A program made the position numbers and the translations under genes. Below, one piece after another: positions 1 to 8,334 of a stretch of 35,109 nt of DNA. The notes beneath the pieces were generated by a model. It saw only the letters and a list, made by a program, of their open reading frames with translations. It ran no database searches and was not told the DNA's origin. Each line of letters opens with the position of its first letter. Within the stretch, counting starts at the first letter, position 1. The DNA comes from Leptolinea sp. (GTDB lineage Bacteria > Chloroflexota > Anaerolineae > Anaerolineales > Anaerolineaceae), in contig JAAZMZ010000039.1 of assembly GCA_012798535.1 (NCBI GenBank), positions 1-35,109 of the forward strand, in the 5' to 3' direction.

Positions 1-7
1 CGGGCGG

Positions 8-102
8 TTCGACAGGCTCACCGACCGGATGGTTCCGTGGACTGAGCCTGTCGAAGTCCACAGAACGAATTTGCTGAAGTCTCCTCCGATTCGACAGGTT
101 CA
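8..102. repeat. Short dispersed repeat, inverted pair plus a degenerate third copy
   Basis: TTCGACAGGCTCA (8-20) faces its exact reverse complement TGAGCCTGTCGAA (43-55) across a 22-nt loop. A third copy with one change, TTCGACAGGTTCA, lies at 90-102 just before the stop codon of the MFS gene. The 13-bp perfect arms could fold into a stem-loop. The arrangement resembles REP-like intergenic repeats that sit downstream of genes. It may also act as a weak terminator for the MFS gene, although no T-run follows. Confidence 0.7.
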
Positions 103-114
103 CCCGACGAATAC

Positions 115-1428
115 TTACACCATATCCGGCAGATCGCTTTCCACATGCCTGACGGCCGGTGAGGCATACCCGAGAATGGCGGTCAGCAGGCCTCCCAGAG
201 CCGTACAGGCAAACATCAAACCCATACCGGCACCCGGACCAACTCCGCTGATCCAGCCGAACACACCAGCCAGGTTGCCTTCCACCGACATGGCCGGTTC
301 AAAGACGCAGTCAGCCAGCGGTCCAGCCGCCAGGTACCCGACCGGTATGGTGATCATCTGCAGCATTCCGCGCAGAGCGAAAACCCTGCCCTGCAATTCC
401 GGTGGGGTCTTGGATTGCCAGATCGACTGATTGGGCGCGGTGATAAAAGGGACGGTCATGTTGGAGATAAATCCGGCGATGATCCAGAACGGCAGGCTGC
501 GCCCGAAGGCGAATGTGCCATCTCCCGTAATAAAGGAAACAGCGGTTACCAGCAGTAGTAATTTCACCCGTTGTTTTGGGCCACCCCAGATGGAAAGAAG
601 CAGACCGCCGGCAATACCTCCCAAACCAAGAGCGGCTTCCACCCAGCTCAATGCCAGAGTACTGTTCCCTGAACGCGCCAGGATCATGGGAGAAATGATG
701 GAGTAATAGGTAAGTCCGGCGAACAGATTGATGAACGCGAAAACATAGATCAATCCAACCAGTCCAGGACGCTCGCGGATGAAATCCCAGCCGGCTTTCA
801 GACTGGCTTTCTTTCCGTCTGCAAGATCATCCGCCGCTCTGTCCGGCTGCGGGATGGTCGAGAAAACCAGTGTTCCGAAAGCCACGAAAAAAGTGGCCAG
901 GTCGATCAACAGGATGGGTTTTATCCCTGCCAGCGGCAGCAGCAGGCCGGCCAGTACGGGCGCGATCACCCGTGAGGAGGATTCCGCCAGCCCGTTCAGA
1001 CTGGCCGCCCGTGTGAAATCATCCCGCGGCACCAGCAGCGTGATCGAAGCCTGGTACGCCGGGTACTGGAACGCCTCGAACATACCAGAGGCGGCTCCCA
1101 GCAGATATAGATGCCAGATCTGCAATTGGTCGGAGGAATATAGTAGAAGGATAACCGCGCTCAAAAGAGCCGCGCAAGCATCCGCCAGCAGCATGACCTG
1201 CTTGCGTTTCAAACGATCCACCACAACGCCGCTGAAAGACGTGCAGATCACCAGCGTTCCATAATTAAAGAAACCAAGTAATGCCAGCGTTGTGGCTGCA
1301 TGAGTCTGCTGGTATGCCCAGATCATCAAAGCGAAGCGGCTCATTGCGGTCCCGATCAATGAAACGATCTGGCCGCTCCAGACACGAAGAAAGGTTTTCC
1401 ATCCGGGAGATAGGTATTTCCATTTCAT
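115..1428 (-). CDS. MFS transporter, MefA/EntS-like exporter family
   Basis: A 437-residue integral membrane protein with about twelve hydrophobic segments, the usual size for a major facilitator. The N-terminus has the drug-exporter layout: FLRVWSGQIVSLIGTAMS in helix 1, then a loop between helices 2 and 3 reading GVVVDRLKRKQVM, which matches the MFS motif A (G-x3-D-R-x-[RK]-[RK]). This subfamily (MFS_3, macrolide and enterobactin exporters) uses proton antiport to expel small molecules. The actual substrate cannot be read from sequence. The start ATG has AGGA about 8 nt upstream. The gene appears to have its own promoter (1609-1637) and a leader with an intrinsic terminator (1455-1488), so induction by attenuation is possible. 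Confidence 0.85.
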   Translation of the reverse strand: MKWKYLSPGWKTFLRVWSGQIVSLIGTAMSRFALMIWAYQQTHAATTLALLGFFNYGTLVICTSFSGVVVDRLKRKQVMLLADACAALLSAVILLLYSSDQLQIWHLYLLGAASGMFEAFQYPAYQASITLLVPRDDFTRAASLNGLAESSSRVIAPVLAGLLLPLAGIKPILLIDLATFFVAFGTLVFSTIPQPDRAADDLADGKKASLKAGWDFIRERPGLVGLIYVFAFINLFAGLTYYSIISPMILARSGNSTLALSWVEAALGLGGIAGGLLLSIWGGPKQRVKLLLLVTAVSFITGDGTFAFGRSLPFWIIAGFISNMTVPFITAPNQSIWQSKTPPELQGRVFALRGMLQMITIPVGYLAAGPLADCVFEPAMSVEGNLAGVFGWISGVGPGAGMGLMFACTALGGLLTAILGYASPAVRHVESDLPDMV

Positions 1429-1454
1429 AAGGTTTTTCCTGATGATAAATAATA

Positions 1455-1488
1455 AGAAAAAATAAGCGGACGATGGGATCGCCCGCTT
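1455..1488 (-). terminator. Intrinsic terminator in the leader of the MFS gene
   Basis: Arms AAGCGGACGAT (1464-1474) and ATCGCCCGCTT (1478-1488) pair with one mismatch around a GGG loop. Read on the minus strand the hairpin is followed by TATTTTTTC. It lies 27 nt upstream of the MFS start codon and downstream of a plausible minus-strand promoter at 1609-1637. It could therefore act as an attenuator, not only as the end of the DUF523 transcript. Confidence 0.7.
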
Positions 1489-1513
1489 TACATTAGTAGA
1501 TAATAGACCTTAG

Positions 1514-1534
1514 TTATCTATTAATGGCAGGCAT
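1514..1534 (-). CDS. Candidate six-codon leader peptide upstream of the MFS gene
   Basis: On the minus strand an ATG at 1534 opens a frame M-P-A-I-N-R followed by TAA. A G-rich stretch (GGGGGA) ends 8 nt before it, a poor but possible ribosome binding site. The stop codon lies in a 7-bp inverted repeat (TAGATAA 1497-1503 and TTATCTA 1514-1520). A short leader ORF followed by a terminator and then an efflux gene is the layout of ribosome-mediated attenuation. A frame this short can easily occur by chance. Confidence 0.2.
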   Translation of the reverse strand: MPAINR

Positions 1535-1608
1535 GTAGAAAATCCCCCGTACCTTTGCGCTCATTAACGGTTACCTTCAGAAAAACCAGGTAATTTACCA
1601 TGCCAGCA

Positions 1609-1637
1609 ATTCTACTCCCGGAGCCTTCAATCGGCAA
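1609..1637 (-). promoter_or_regulatory. Sigma-70-type promoter for the MFS leader
   Basis: On the minus strand TTGCCG (1632-1637) and TAGAAT (1609-1614) are separated by exactly 17 bp. The promoter lies between the DUF523 stop codon and the MFS leader, and predicts a transcript starting near 1602 with a leader of about 170 nt. Confidence 0.5.
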
Positions 1638-1650
1638 CAATTTCCATGGT

Positions 1651-2064
1651 TTACAGATCTTCTTCAGTTTTTACGGTGATGCCGCTGGCTATACACGCAG
1701 CGGCAAACACGCCATCGCCGGGAACACGCCGGCCGGTGAAACTGCCGTCATAGATCGAACCGCACCCGCAGGAAGGTGAATCTGCTTTCAGAATGGCCGT
1801 TTGTGCTCCCACCAGCCCGGCCAGAGCCAGGCACTCTGTGGCGCCGCGTGTGAATTGCGCCGTCACATCCGTGCCATCCCGGCGCATCACCCGCCCGTCC
1901 TTGATCTCACAAGGCAGCCGCGGGGTGGTCAATCCACCCAGTTGTTCAGGGCAAACCGGAATGGCCTTTCCCTCTGCTACAAGTTGTTTCACAGTATCAT
2001 TTGTTTTTTCCCCGCCGTCATAACGGCAGTGCAGCCCGGCCAGGCAGGCGCTCACGATAATCAT
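1651..2064 (-). CDS. DUF523 family protein
   Basis: A 137-residue cytosolic protein of the DUF523 family. The family hallmarks are present in order: SACLAGLHCRYDGG at the N-terminus, VCPEQLGGLTTPR in the middle and LKADSPSCGCGSIYDG in the C-terminal half. The conserved cysteines suggest metal or sulfur chemistry, but the family has no assigned reaction that I can state with confidence. An in-frame TTG two codons upstream (2070) would also open the frame. The ATG at 2064 is preferred because AGAAAGG lies 6 nt before it. Confidence 0.85.
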   Translation of the reverse strand: MIIVSACLAGLHCRYDGGEKTNDTVKQLVAEGKAIPVCPEQLGGLTTPRLPCEIKDGRVMRRDGTDVTAQFTRGATECLALAGLVGAQTAILKADSPSCGCGSIYDGSFTGRRVPGDGVFAAACIASGITVKTEEDL

Positions 2065-2184
2065 GGTCAACCTTTCTCAGGAACAATTCTTCGGCTCGCT
2101 CCGGTGATTTGCGCAACTGACAGGTCTGATAAATAATCAGGTGAATCTGATCGCAAACGGCGTGATCCAGGCTCGAGAGAAAGC

Positions 2185-2367
2185 ATGGAAACCCTCTGTT
2201 CACTTCCGATCATTTTAACGCTTCTGGTCATCATTTACCTGATAGAGAAGACTTTTCACCGGGAAATACAGGAGGGCCAACAGGCAGATGATGATGAACT
2301 GTTGGAAGATATCGTCATGCTGGATATGATCGACGATGAATGGCAGGACGATCGAGAGACGCAATAA
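2185..2367 (+). CDS. Possible small membrane protein, unrecognised
   Basis: A 60-residue frame that I do not recognise. It has an N-terminal hydrophobic helix (about residues 5-20, LPIILTLLVIIYLIEK) followed by a strongly acidic tail rich in Asp and Glu. This single-pass, acidic-tail layout is typical of real small membrane proteins and is unlikely in a random frame. A weak GAGAG lies a few bases before the ATG. It sits 80 bp upstream of the thioesterase on the same strand and could share its transcript. The flanks (2065-2184 and 2368-2447) show only a small CCGG-TTCA-CCGG palindrome near 2391 and no other gene. The call rests on composition alone. Confidence 0.4.
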   Translation: METLCSLPIILTLLVIIYLIEKTFHREIQEGQQADDDELLEDIVMLDMIDDEWQDDRETQ

Positions 2368-2447
2368 TAAATCTTTAATACAATTCGGTGCCGGTTCACC
2401 GGAAAAAGGTTTATCATGGGTGACAACCTTATTACCGGAAGAAATCC

Positions 2448-3206
2448 ATGACCGAACAAAACCTGATTTTCCAAAACACCCTGTCTGTAAAAGCCTTCGA
2501 ATGTGATATCAACCGCCATTGGAAACCGGCCGCATTTTTCCAGCATTTGACCGAGACTGCCGGAAGGCACGCCGATCACCTGGGCTGCGGTTTTGAAACC
2601 ATGCTGGCGCGCAATCTTTACTGGGTGCATTCCCGGATGAAGATCAAGTTCCTGCGCTTTCCCGTGGATGGCGAGCGGATCACCATCACCACATGGCCGA
2701 AGACCATCCAGCAGAAATTGTTCTTTGTCCGTGATTACGAAATCCATACTGAAAGCGGAGAGAAGCTGGCGGCTGCCTCATCCGCCTGGCTGGTGATCGA
2801 CGCCTCTACCCGGCGTATGGTTCCCCTGCAGGCTGCTTCTTTAAACATACCCGGCCTAGCAGAAAAAGTGGGATTGGATGAACCTCTCGAACGGCTTTCG
2901 GTTAAAGACGGCGGCCAGGAGCGCCTGAAGCGGTGTGCGGCCTACTCCGATATCGATATGCTGGGACACGTCAATAACAGCCGGTATGTCGAATGGATCT
3001 GCGACACGCTGCCTTTTGAAATGCACCAGAAGCACCATCTGGATTGGATGCAGATCAACTACGATAAAGAGATTCGCCCCGGGGATGTTGTATCGGTTCT
3101 ATCTTCTGTCGCGGAGAATGATCCACTATTATGGTCGATGCAGGGCCAAAACCTGTCAAATCAGACGCGCGCGTTTGAAGCCATCTTGAAGTGGAAAGAT
3201 AGCTAA
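2448..3206 (+). CDS. Acyl-ACP thioesterase family protein
   Basis: A 252-residue protein of the acyl-ACP thioesterase family (FatA/FatB type, double hot-dog fold), which hydrolyses acyl-ACP to release free fatty acids. The first hot-dog domain starts with a FECDINRHWKPAAFFQHL segment. The second carries the family signature DIDMLGHVNNSRYVEW (about residues 169-184), which supplies the Asp, His and Asn expected near the active site. WVHSRMKIKFLRFP and TTWPK are also typical. The length agrees with bacterial members. GGAAG lies about 8 nt upstream of the ATG. The gene converges on rdgB, with a 27-bp gap. The chain length of the substrate cannot be predicted from this. Confidence 0.88.
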   Translation: MTEQNLIFQNTLSVKAFECDINRHWKPAAFFQHLTETAGRHADHLGCGFETMLARNLYWVHSRMKIKFLRFPVDGERITITTWPKTIQQKLFFVRDYEIHTESGEKLAAASSAWLVIDASTRRMVPLQAASLNIPGLAEKVGLDEPLERLSVKDGGQERLKRCAAYSDIDMLGHVNNSRYVEWICDTLPFEMHQKHHLDWMQINYDKEIRPGDVVSVLSSVAENDPLLWSMQGQNLSNQTRAFEAILKWKDS

Positions 3207-3233
3207 AAACAATTCGTTGCTTTCGAATAATCC

Positions 3234-3830
3234 TTATTCTGTGGCCAGATCCAATAACACCGGCCGGGCGGCCAAAACGGCGCGTGCCCGGTGGCTGAGG
3301 GTATTCTTCTCTTCCAGGGTCAACTCAGCCATGGTCTTCCCTTTTCCATCCACCAGAAAGATCGGATCATATCCAAAACCGTTGGCCCCACGCTCTTCGG
3401 GGATGATCTCGCCCTGACAGGCACCATCCAGCGTAAATAATCTACCATCCGGCGCGGCAACGACCACCGTGCAACGAAAAGCCGCCCGCCAGGGCTGTGG
3501 ATGTCCCTTCAGCTTTTCCAGCAGAAAGGCCCGGCGTGAAGCATCGGTGGCGTCCGCTTTCCCTGTGAAACGGGCTGAATGCAATCCCGGTTTTCCGCCC
3601 AACGCTTCCACTTCCAGACCGGTATCATCGGCCAGGGTGACCAATCCGCTGGCACCGCAGTAAGCCAAGGCTTTCTTGCGGGCATTTTCGGCATACGTTT
3701 CGCCGTCTTCTCTGACATCCAGATTCAAGCCGATATCCTTTGGAAGAAGAATTTCCACCGGCACATTCTTCAACAGATCTGCGATCTCTTCCAATTTCCC
3801 TTTGTTACTGCTGGCTAATAGAACTTGCAT
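3234..3830 (-). CDS. rdgB: dITP/XTP pyrophosphatase (RdgB/HAM1 family)
   Basis: A 198-residue cytosolic enzyme that hydrolyses non-canonical purine nucleotides (dITP, XTP, ITP) to monophosphates and pyrophosphate, keeping them out of DNA and RNA. The family motifs are all visible: the N-terminal SSNKGKLEEI, the ADDTGLEVEALGGKPGLHS block with its acidic metal ligands, GANGFGYDPIF, and the C-terminal MAELTLEEKNTLSHRARA. The length is typical. The ATG at 3830 is preceded by GGTGG about 4 nt upstream. The upstream gap to yceD holds the divergent promoter at 3867-3894. Confidence 0.95.
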   Translation of the reverse strand: MQVLLASSNKGKLEEIADLLKNVPVEILLPKDIGLNLDVREDGETYAENARKKALAYCGASGLVTLADDTGLEVEALGGKPGLHSARFTGKADATDASRRAFLLEKLKGHPQPWRAAFRCTVVVAAPDGRLFTLDGACQGEIIPEERGANGFGYDPIFLVDGKGKTMAELTLEEKNTLSHRARAVLAARPVLLDLATE

Positions 3831-3866
3831 GCGACCACCAATTTTAATGAAAGTCTTAATTAGGCG

Positions 3867-3894
3867 TTGACTTTAAGATTCTGCGTGCTATAAT
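3867..3894 (+). promoter_or_regulatory. Sigma-70-type promoter for yceD-rpoD
   Basis: TTGACT (3867-3872) and a perfect TATAAT (3889-3894) are separated by 16 bp. Transcription would start near 3901, giving a 5' UTR of about 30 nt before yceD. This is the best consensus promoter in the window and fits a gene pair that includes the primary sigma factor. Confidence 0.75.
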
Positions 3895-3931
3895 TGCGTA
3901 TATCTTATTAATTAAAATTATTGGATCCACC

Positions 3932-4417
3932 TTGACACAAGACCGCTATCCCTTACGGATCAATGTCGGTTTTCTGATCAATGCACCGATCAGTACGAGT
4001 CGCGAGATCAACTTTGATCTCCCCGCCATGAACATCGGCAGCGACCTCAACCTGCAAGGTCTGATCGGAAAAGTAGAGTTGACCAGAACACCCAAGGGGA
4101 TCCTCATCCAGGCGAATTTTTCTTCCAGCATTATAGCCGAATGTGTACGCTGCCTGGATGAATACGAACAGCCATTAAAGACCAATTTCAGCGAATTGTA
4201 CGCCTTTCACGCGAATTCCGTGACTGATTCCGGTCTTATTGTTCCGGAAGACGGAAACATCGATCTGTTGCCTTTGTTACGCGAATACCTGTTGATCGAA
4301 GTCCCGATCAAAACGGTGTGCAGGGAAGATTGTAAAGGCCTGTGTACCGTGTGCGGTGAAAACCTCAACCACCAGATATGCGAACACCAGGCCGAAATAA
4401 ATCGGTCTGGTCTGTGA
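3932..4417 (+). CDS. YceD/DUF177 family protein
   Basis: A 161-residue protein of the YceD (DUF177) family, which is linked to 23S rRNA or large-subunit maturation in several bacteria. It has the characteristic central cysteine pair in AECVRCLDEY and the C-terminal CREDCKGLCTVCGENLNHQIC cluster, a likely zinc site. The frame opens with TTG. No in-frame ATG exists early enough to keep the conserved N-terminal half. In many bacteria this gene is followed directly by rpmF (ribosomal protein bL32); here rpoD follows after 31 bp instead. Both genes are probably transcribed from the promoter at 3867-3894. Confidence 0.85.
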   Translation: MTQDRYPLRINVGFLINAPISTSREINFDLPAMNIGSDLNLQGLIGKVELTRTPKGILIQANFSSSIIAECVRCLDEYEQPLKTNFSELYAFHANSVTDSGLIVPEDGNIDLLPLLREYLLIEVPIKTVCREDCKGLCTVCGENLNHQICEHQAEINRSGL

Positions 4418-4448
4418 TCTGGTGAAGCCATAAAGAGGAGGAAAGGGC

Positions 4449-5624
4449 ATGGCAAATCCAGCAAGACGGCGTAAGAGTACCCATATACTCGGTATGCTCC
4501 TCGAAAAAGCAGACGTTCAGGGATATCTGACCACCGAAGACTTGATGGAAGCCTATCCGGAAGTATCAGCAGACGCAGAACGATTGGAAGCTGTGATGAT
4601 GGCTCTGCGCCGCAGGGGTGTGGAATTTTTGGATGGCGATTCTGAAGCTGTAGAAAACAGTGAAGATCTGAACGAATCGGACTTCGATCCGTATTCCGAT
4701 CTGGCGCCACTCTCCAGCGAAGATACCATCGGTCTGTATCTCAAAGAGATGTCCCGTGTACCCCTGCTCAACGTAGAAGAGGAATTAGATCTGGCCAAAC
4801 GCATCGAAGCAGGACTGGCCGCCGCGAAGAAATTGAGGACATTCTCAAGTAAATCCGCGCCTGAAATCAAAGAGGAATTGGAACGCATAGTAGAAGACGG
4901 CCTGCGCGCTCGCGAACACCTTATCAAGGCCAACACCCGCCTGGTTGTGTCGATCGCCAAACGTTACCTCAGCCGTGGAGTACCCTTCCTTGACCTCATT
5001 CAGGAAGGAAACCTGGGATTAATGAAAGCTGTAGAGAAATTCGAATACCAGCGCGGCTTTCGTTTCTCCACCTATGCCACCTGGTGGATCCGCCAGACGA
5101 TCACCCGATCGATTGCCGACCAGGGCCGCACCATCCGCGTTCCTGTGCACATGGTAGACCGCATCCGCCAGTTGTATAAATTGACTCACGAAATGGAACA
5201 GAAACTGGGCCGCATCCCCACCAATGAAGAGCTGGGAGATCAGATCGGCGTCAGTTCCAACAAAATCGACTGGATGATGCAGGTTTCCTGGCTGCCACTC
5301 TCTTTGGAAAGCCCCATCAACGACGAGGATGATTCTGAGCTGGGCATGTTTGTTGAGGATGAGATCACCCCCACACCCATGCAATCCGCCTACACGAATC
5401 TGTTGCGGGAAAAGATCGAGGAAGTACTGTCCACCCTGCCCCCCCGAGAAGCCCGGATTTTAAGGTTGCGCTTTGGATTGGATAACGGGCGCACCTATAC
5501 GCTGGAAGAGGTTGGCAGAAAATTCGGTCTGACCCGCGAACGCATCCGCCAGATTGAGGGTAAAGCTCTCAGCCGGCTGCGCCATCCTCGCCGCGCCCGT
5601 CAGTTGAAAGATTACATCCAGTAG
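4449..5624 (+). CDS. rpoD: RNA polymerase primary sigma factor (RpoD/SigA)
   Basis: A 391-residue sigma-70 factor. An N-terminal helical domain resembling region 1.1 (about residues 8-60) is followed by an acidic linker. Region 1.2 is [16 protein letters not shown]. Region 2 contains [17 protein letters not shown] and the -10 recognition helix [17 protein letters not shown]. Region 3 contains the [14 protein letters not shown] stretch. Region 4 ends in the -35 reader [22 protein letters not shown]. The combination of region 1.1 with full regions 1.2-4 points to the housekeeping factor rather than a group 2 paralogue. The start has a strong AGAGGAGGAAAG ribosome binding site. It lies downstream of yceD and converges on the nitroreductase gene. 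Confidence 0.95.
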   Translation: MANPARRRKSTHILGMLLEKADVQGYLTTEDLMEAYPEVSADAERLEAVMMALRRRGVEFLDGDSEAVENSEDLNESDFDPYSDLAPLSSEDTIGLYLKEMSRVPLLNVEEELDLAKRIEAGLAAAKKLRTFSSKSAPEIKEELERIVEDGLRAREHLIKANTRLVVSIAKRYLSRGVPFLDLIQEGNLGLMKAVEKFEYQRGFRFSTYATWWIRQTITRSIADQGRTIRVPVHMVDRIRQLYKLTHEMEQKLGRIPTNEELGDQIGVSSNKIDWMMQVSWLPLSLESPINDEDDSELGMFVEDEITPTPMQSAYTNLLREKIEEVLSTLPPREARILRLRFGLDNGRTYTLEEVGRKFGLTRERIRQIEGKALSRLRHPRRARQLKDYIQ

Positions 5625-5676
5625 ACCGATTAGCACCCTGCTTTTAAAACTCATATACAAAACAATTCTGGAACTG

Positions 5677-6186
5677 TTACCAGCGCTCGTTGTGAATACG
5701 TTCCGGTTTGAATCGATGTGGAGGCAGTTTCTTTTCATTTGGTCTGCCCAGCGCGACGAGCGATAGAGGGTGAACTGTATCAGGCATATTGAAAATCTTC
5801 TTAATGGCATTCAGCCGTTCAATTTCAGGGTACAGGCCGATCCACACTGCTCCAAGACCCTGAGCATGTGCGGCCAGCAGGATATTCTCGGTGGCAGCGG
5901 CGCAATCCTGCGGCCATCTTCCGGGGTGATTTTCCAATTTTTCATCGGCGCAAACCAGAATGGCTGCCTTGGCCTGCGGGAGCATGCCGGCGTAGGGATG
6001 ACAACGGGCAATCTCATTCAACGTTTCCTGATTGCGAACAACAATGAAGTGCCATGGACGGGCATTACCGGAAGAAGGAGCAGCCATGGCTGCCTGTAAA
6101 AGTATATCGATTTCCTGGTCGGTGACGGGTTCTGAAGTGTATCTGCGGATACTTCGCCTTGATAAAATGGCTTCCAGTATGTCCAT
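5677..6186 (-). CDS. Nitroreductase-family flavoprotein
   Basis: A 169-residue FMN-dependent oxidoreductase of the nitroreductase family. The N-terminal SRRSIRRYTSEPV segment gives the Arg and Ser that hold the FMN phosphate. AAPSSGNARPWHFIVV is the second cofactor block, and AAHAQGLGAVWIG with VALGRPNEK completes the typical C-terminal half. The protein is short, which fits the small anaerobe-type subgroup. Its ATG directly follows the TAG stop of the YbjN gene with no gap, so the two are almost certainly co-transcribed. The substrate is unknown. Confidence 0.9.
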   Translation of the reverse strand: MDILEAILSRRSIRRYTSEPVTDQEIDILLQAAMAAPSSGNARPWHFIVVRNQETLNEIARCHPYAGMLPQAKAAILVCADEKLENHPGRWPQDCAAATENILLAAHAQGLGAVWIGLYPEIERLNAIKKIFNMPDTVHPLSLVALGRPNEKKLPPHRFKPERIHNERW

Positions 6187-6639
6187 CTATGCCTCCGATT
6201 TCTTGATGGCTTCCGCCGGGTCGATATTTCCATAGATCACAGATAATATACCTGCCAGATAACGATCCATTGTCCACAGGTTGGCATAAACCAGGTTTCG
6301 AATGATCGGGCCGGAAAGCTGGTCATTCTCTACATTCAGGCTGGTTTTGTAACGGATCTCCCCGTCGGAAAAATCCATTTCAAAGTTACCAACTTTCAAT
6401 CCGTAATTCGCGCGGGTCAAGAATTCTGCCATTTTCTGACGTTTATCCTCCGGAACATTGACCGGGCAAATGGAAAAGAAAAAGAAAATTGGCTGTTCTT
6501 CATGGATCTGTGCGTAACAGGTCCACTTGCCATTCTTCCCCTGAAAAGTCATTTGCAGAATGGGCTGGTTGCCCAGTTGGATAAAATACCATTCGTCATC
6601 GGTAAAAAATTTCTCAATGATGGGAAATAACTCGTTCAT
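6187..6639 (-). CDS. YbjN-domain protein
   Basis: A 150-residue soluble protein with a YbjN-like (type III secretion chaperone-like) fold. The pattern is several beta strands with aromatic residues (WTCYAQIHEE, IFFFFSICPVNVPEDKR), then a MAEFLTRANYGLKVGNFEMDFSDGEIRYKTSL segment, then a helical C-terminus. YbjN-family proteins are thought to act as chaperones or regulators; a defined reaction is not known. GGAG lies 6 nt before the ATG. It forms a two-gene unit with the downstream nitroreductase, so a role tied to that enzyme is possible but unproven. Confidence 0.7.
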   Translation of the reverse strand: MNELFPIIEKFFTDDEWYFIQLGNQPILQMTFQGKNGKWTCYAQIHEEQPIFFFFSICPVNVPEDKRQKMAEFLTRANYGLKVGNFEMDFSDGEIRYKTSLNVENDQLSGPIIRNLVYANLWTMDRYLAGILSVIYGNIDPAEAIKKSEA

Positions 6640-7053
6640 GCCGCTCCGAAGGGGTGTATGGATCCTCTGATTGAGTTGATTCTATCATACAGGTTTATAA
6701 GACCGTAAAATAAACGATTTATTCTGCGCCGCGATTATTAAGAAGAAAATAAGAATCGAATGAGAAAGTGGTTATATCTCCGCAAGCTTCTCTGAATCAA
6801 CCGCCAGTATGGTAACATTCACCTATACTGGTACCAGGGTTTAAATAAAGGATGGTTTTGCAGGTGAAAACACCGCATGCTATAATTCCCATAGGTCAGG
6901 TAAAAACACTCCAATTTCACTGAACTGACTGTGCGGTTTCATTTTGAAGACACAAACCCCATTTTACGCGTAAATCTAAAACAATAGCCTCTTGCCTTTA
7001 CTTCTCGTACGGCAATAGTGTGTCCGCATGTTCTATATATAAAAGAGATTCAT
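6640..7053. other. Intergenic region between the divergent YbjN and rho units
   Basis: About 410 bp without a convincing gene. It contains the rho promoter at 6858-6886 and a leader of about 160 nt before the rho start codon. A TATGAT hexamer on the minus strand (6684-6689) may be the -10 of the YbjN/nitroreductase unit. The rest is AT-rich. The rho leader is pyrimidine-rich in places (6968-7010), which would suit Rho binding to its own mRNA, as known for autoregulated rho genes elsewhere. Confidence 0.5.
6858..6886 (+). promoter_or_regulatory. Sigma-70-type promoter for rho
   Basis: TTGCAG (6858-6863) and TATAAT (6881-6886) are separated by 17 bp. The predicted start near 6893 leaves a 5' UTR of about 160 nt before the rho ATG at 7054. 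Confidence 0.7.
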
Positions 7054-8334
7054 ATGACCCTGAATATTGTAGATCTGGAAAACACGCCTTTGGTAAAGCT
7101 CCGTCAAATCGGGTCGGATTTCAATGTGCCCAATGCCTCCCGGTTAAAGAAAGAGAATTTGATCCTGCGTATCCGCCAGAATGAAGCGGAACGAGAAGGC
7201 CTGGAAGTGCGTGGAGGTATTCTCGAAATCCTGCAGGAAGGCATCGGATTTTTACGACAGAATTACGCCATCGGCCCGGATGATGTGTATGTTTCACAGG
7301 CCCAACTGCGCCGATATGACCTGCGCAGCGGTGATTTTATTCTGGGGCAGGTGCGTCCACCCCGCGAATCCGAACGGCATTACGGTCTTCTAAAAGTGGA
7401 GACCATCAACGGTATTCCCACCGAAGACCTGCACACCCGGCGCCGCTTTGAAGATTTGACACCAATTTTCCCGGATAAACGCTTCGACCTGGAAACAGAT
7501 CGCGATATCCTGTCTACCCGCCTGATCAATCTGGTGGCGCCCATCGGCCGCGGCCAGAGGGGGATGATCGTCTCACCGCCCAAAGCGGGCAAGACCACCA
7601 TTCTCAAGCAGGTGGCCAATGGCATTTCGTCAAACTATCCAGATGTTCACCTGATCATCGCCCTGATTGGAGAACGCCCCGAGGAAGTGACTGACATGGA
7701 TCGCTCGGTGGATGCCGAGGTGGTTGCTTCTACTTTTGATGAACAGGTGACATCCCATGTGCGCGCCGCCGAGATTGCGCTGGACCGCGCCAAACGCCTG
7801 GTTGAGATGGGGCGCGATGTGGTTATACTGATGGACTCGCTGACCAGGCTTGCCAGGGCTTATAATCTGGTGGTGAATCCTTCTGGAAGAACCCTTTCAG
7901 GAGGCATGGATCCAACCGCTCTATATCCACCCAAACGGTTTTTCGGGGCGGCCCGCAATCTGGAAGAAGGCGGTTCACTGACCATCATCGCCACCGCGCT
8001 GGTCGACACCGGTTCCAGATTGGACGATGTGGTCTATGAAGAGTTTAAAGGTACTGGAAATATGGAGTTACATTTATCCCGCCGACTTCAGGAAAGACGG
8101 GTGTTCCCGGCAATCGATATCGAACGTTCATCCACCCGCCGGGAAGAGCTCTTACTTGGACCGGATATATTACAGAGGGTTTGGCTGATGCGGCGTATGT
8201 ACCTGCAAATGATCGCTCCACCGCCGCAGGGGGCCGGTATGGATCCGGCCGTGGGCACGGAAGCCATCTTGCAACGCCTGACCCGCACCCGCACAAACCA
8301 GGAATTCCTGGAAAACTTGACGGAGGATTTGTGA
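7054..8334 (+). CDS. rho: Transcription termination factor Rho
   Basis: A 426-residue hexameric RNA helicase/translocase that ends transcription. The N-terminal Rho_N helical domain (residues 1-40) is followed by the cold-shock-like primary RNA-binding domain (about 50-125). The RecA-like ATPase core holds the P-loop PPKAGKTT (about 175-182), [10 protein letters not shown], the Walker B region [16 protein letters not shown], the Q-loop-like [21 protein letters not shown] and an arginine-finger segment. There is no large insertion between the domains. The ATG at 7054 is preferred to an upstream in-frame GTG (7018) because the Rho_N domain starts there and AAGAGA precedes it. The stop overlaps the next gene's start. 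Confidence 0.96.
   Translation: MTLNIVDLENTPLVKLRQIGSDFNVPNASRLKKENLILRIRQNEAEREGLEVRGGILEILQEGIGFLRQNYAIGPDDVYVSQAQLRRYDLRSGDFILGQVRPPRESERHYGLLKVETINGIPTEDLHTRRRFEDLTPIFPDKRFDLETDRDILSTRLINLVAPIGRGQRGMIVSPPKAGKTTILKQVANGISSNYPDVHLIIALIGERPEEVTDMDRSVDAEVVASTFDEQVTSHVRAAEIALDRAKRLVEMGRDVVILMDSLTRLARAYNLVVNPSGRTLSGGMDPTALYPPKRFFGAARNLEEGGSLTIIATALVDTGSRLDDVVYEEFKGTGNMELHLSRRLQERRVFPAIDIERSSTRREELLLGPDILQRVWLMRRMYLQMIAPPPQGAGMDPAVGTEAILQRLTRTRTNQEFLENLTEDL

Noticed and set aside
2018..2203. Minus-strand frame of 61 codons overlapping the DUF523 start
   Set aside because: No hydrophobic pattern or known motif, and it overlaps the conserved DUF523 N-terminus in another frame.
7018..7053. Upstream GTG start for rho
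   Set aside because: The extra 12 residues do not resemble Rho; the Rho_N domain begins at the ATG at 7054, which has its own AAGAGA.
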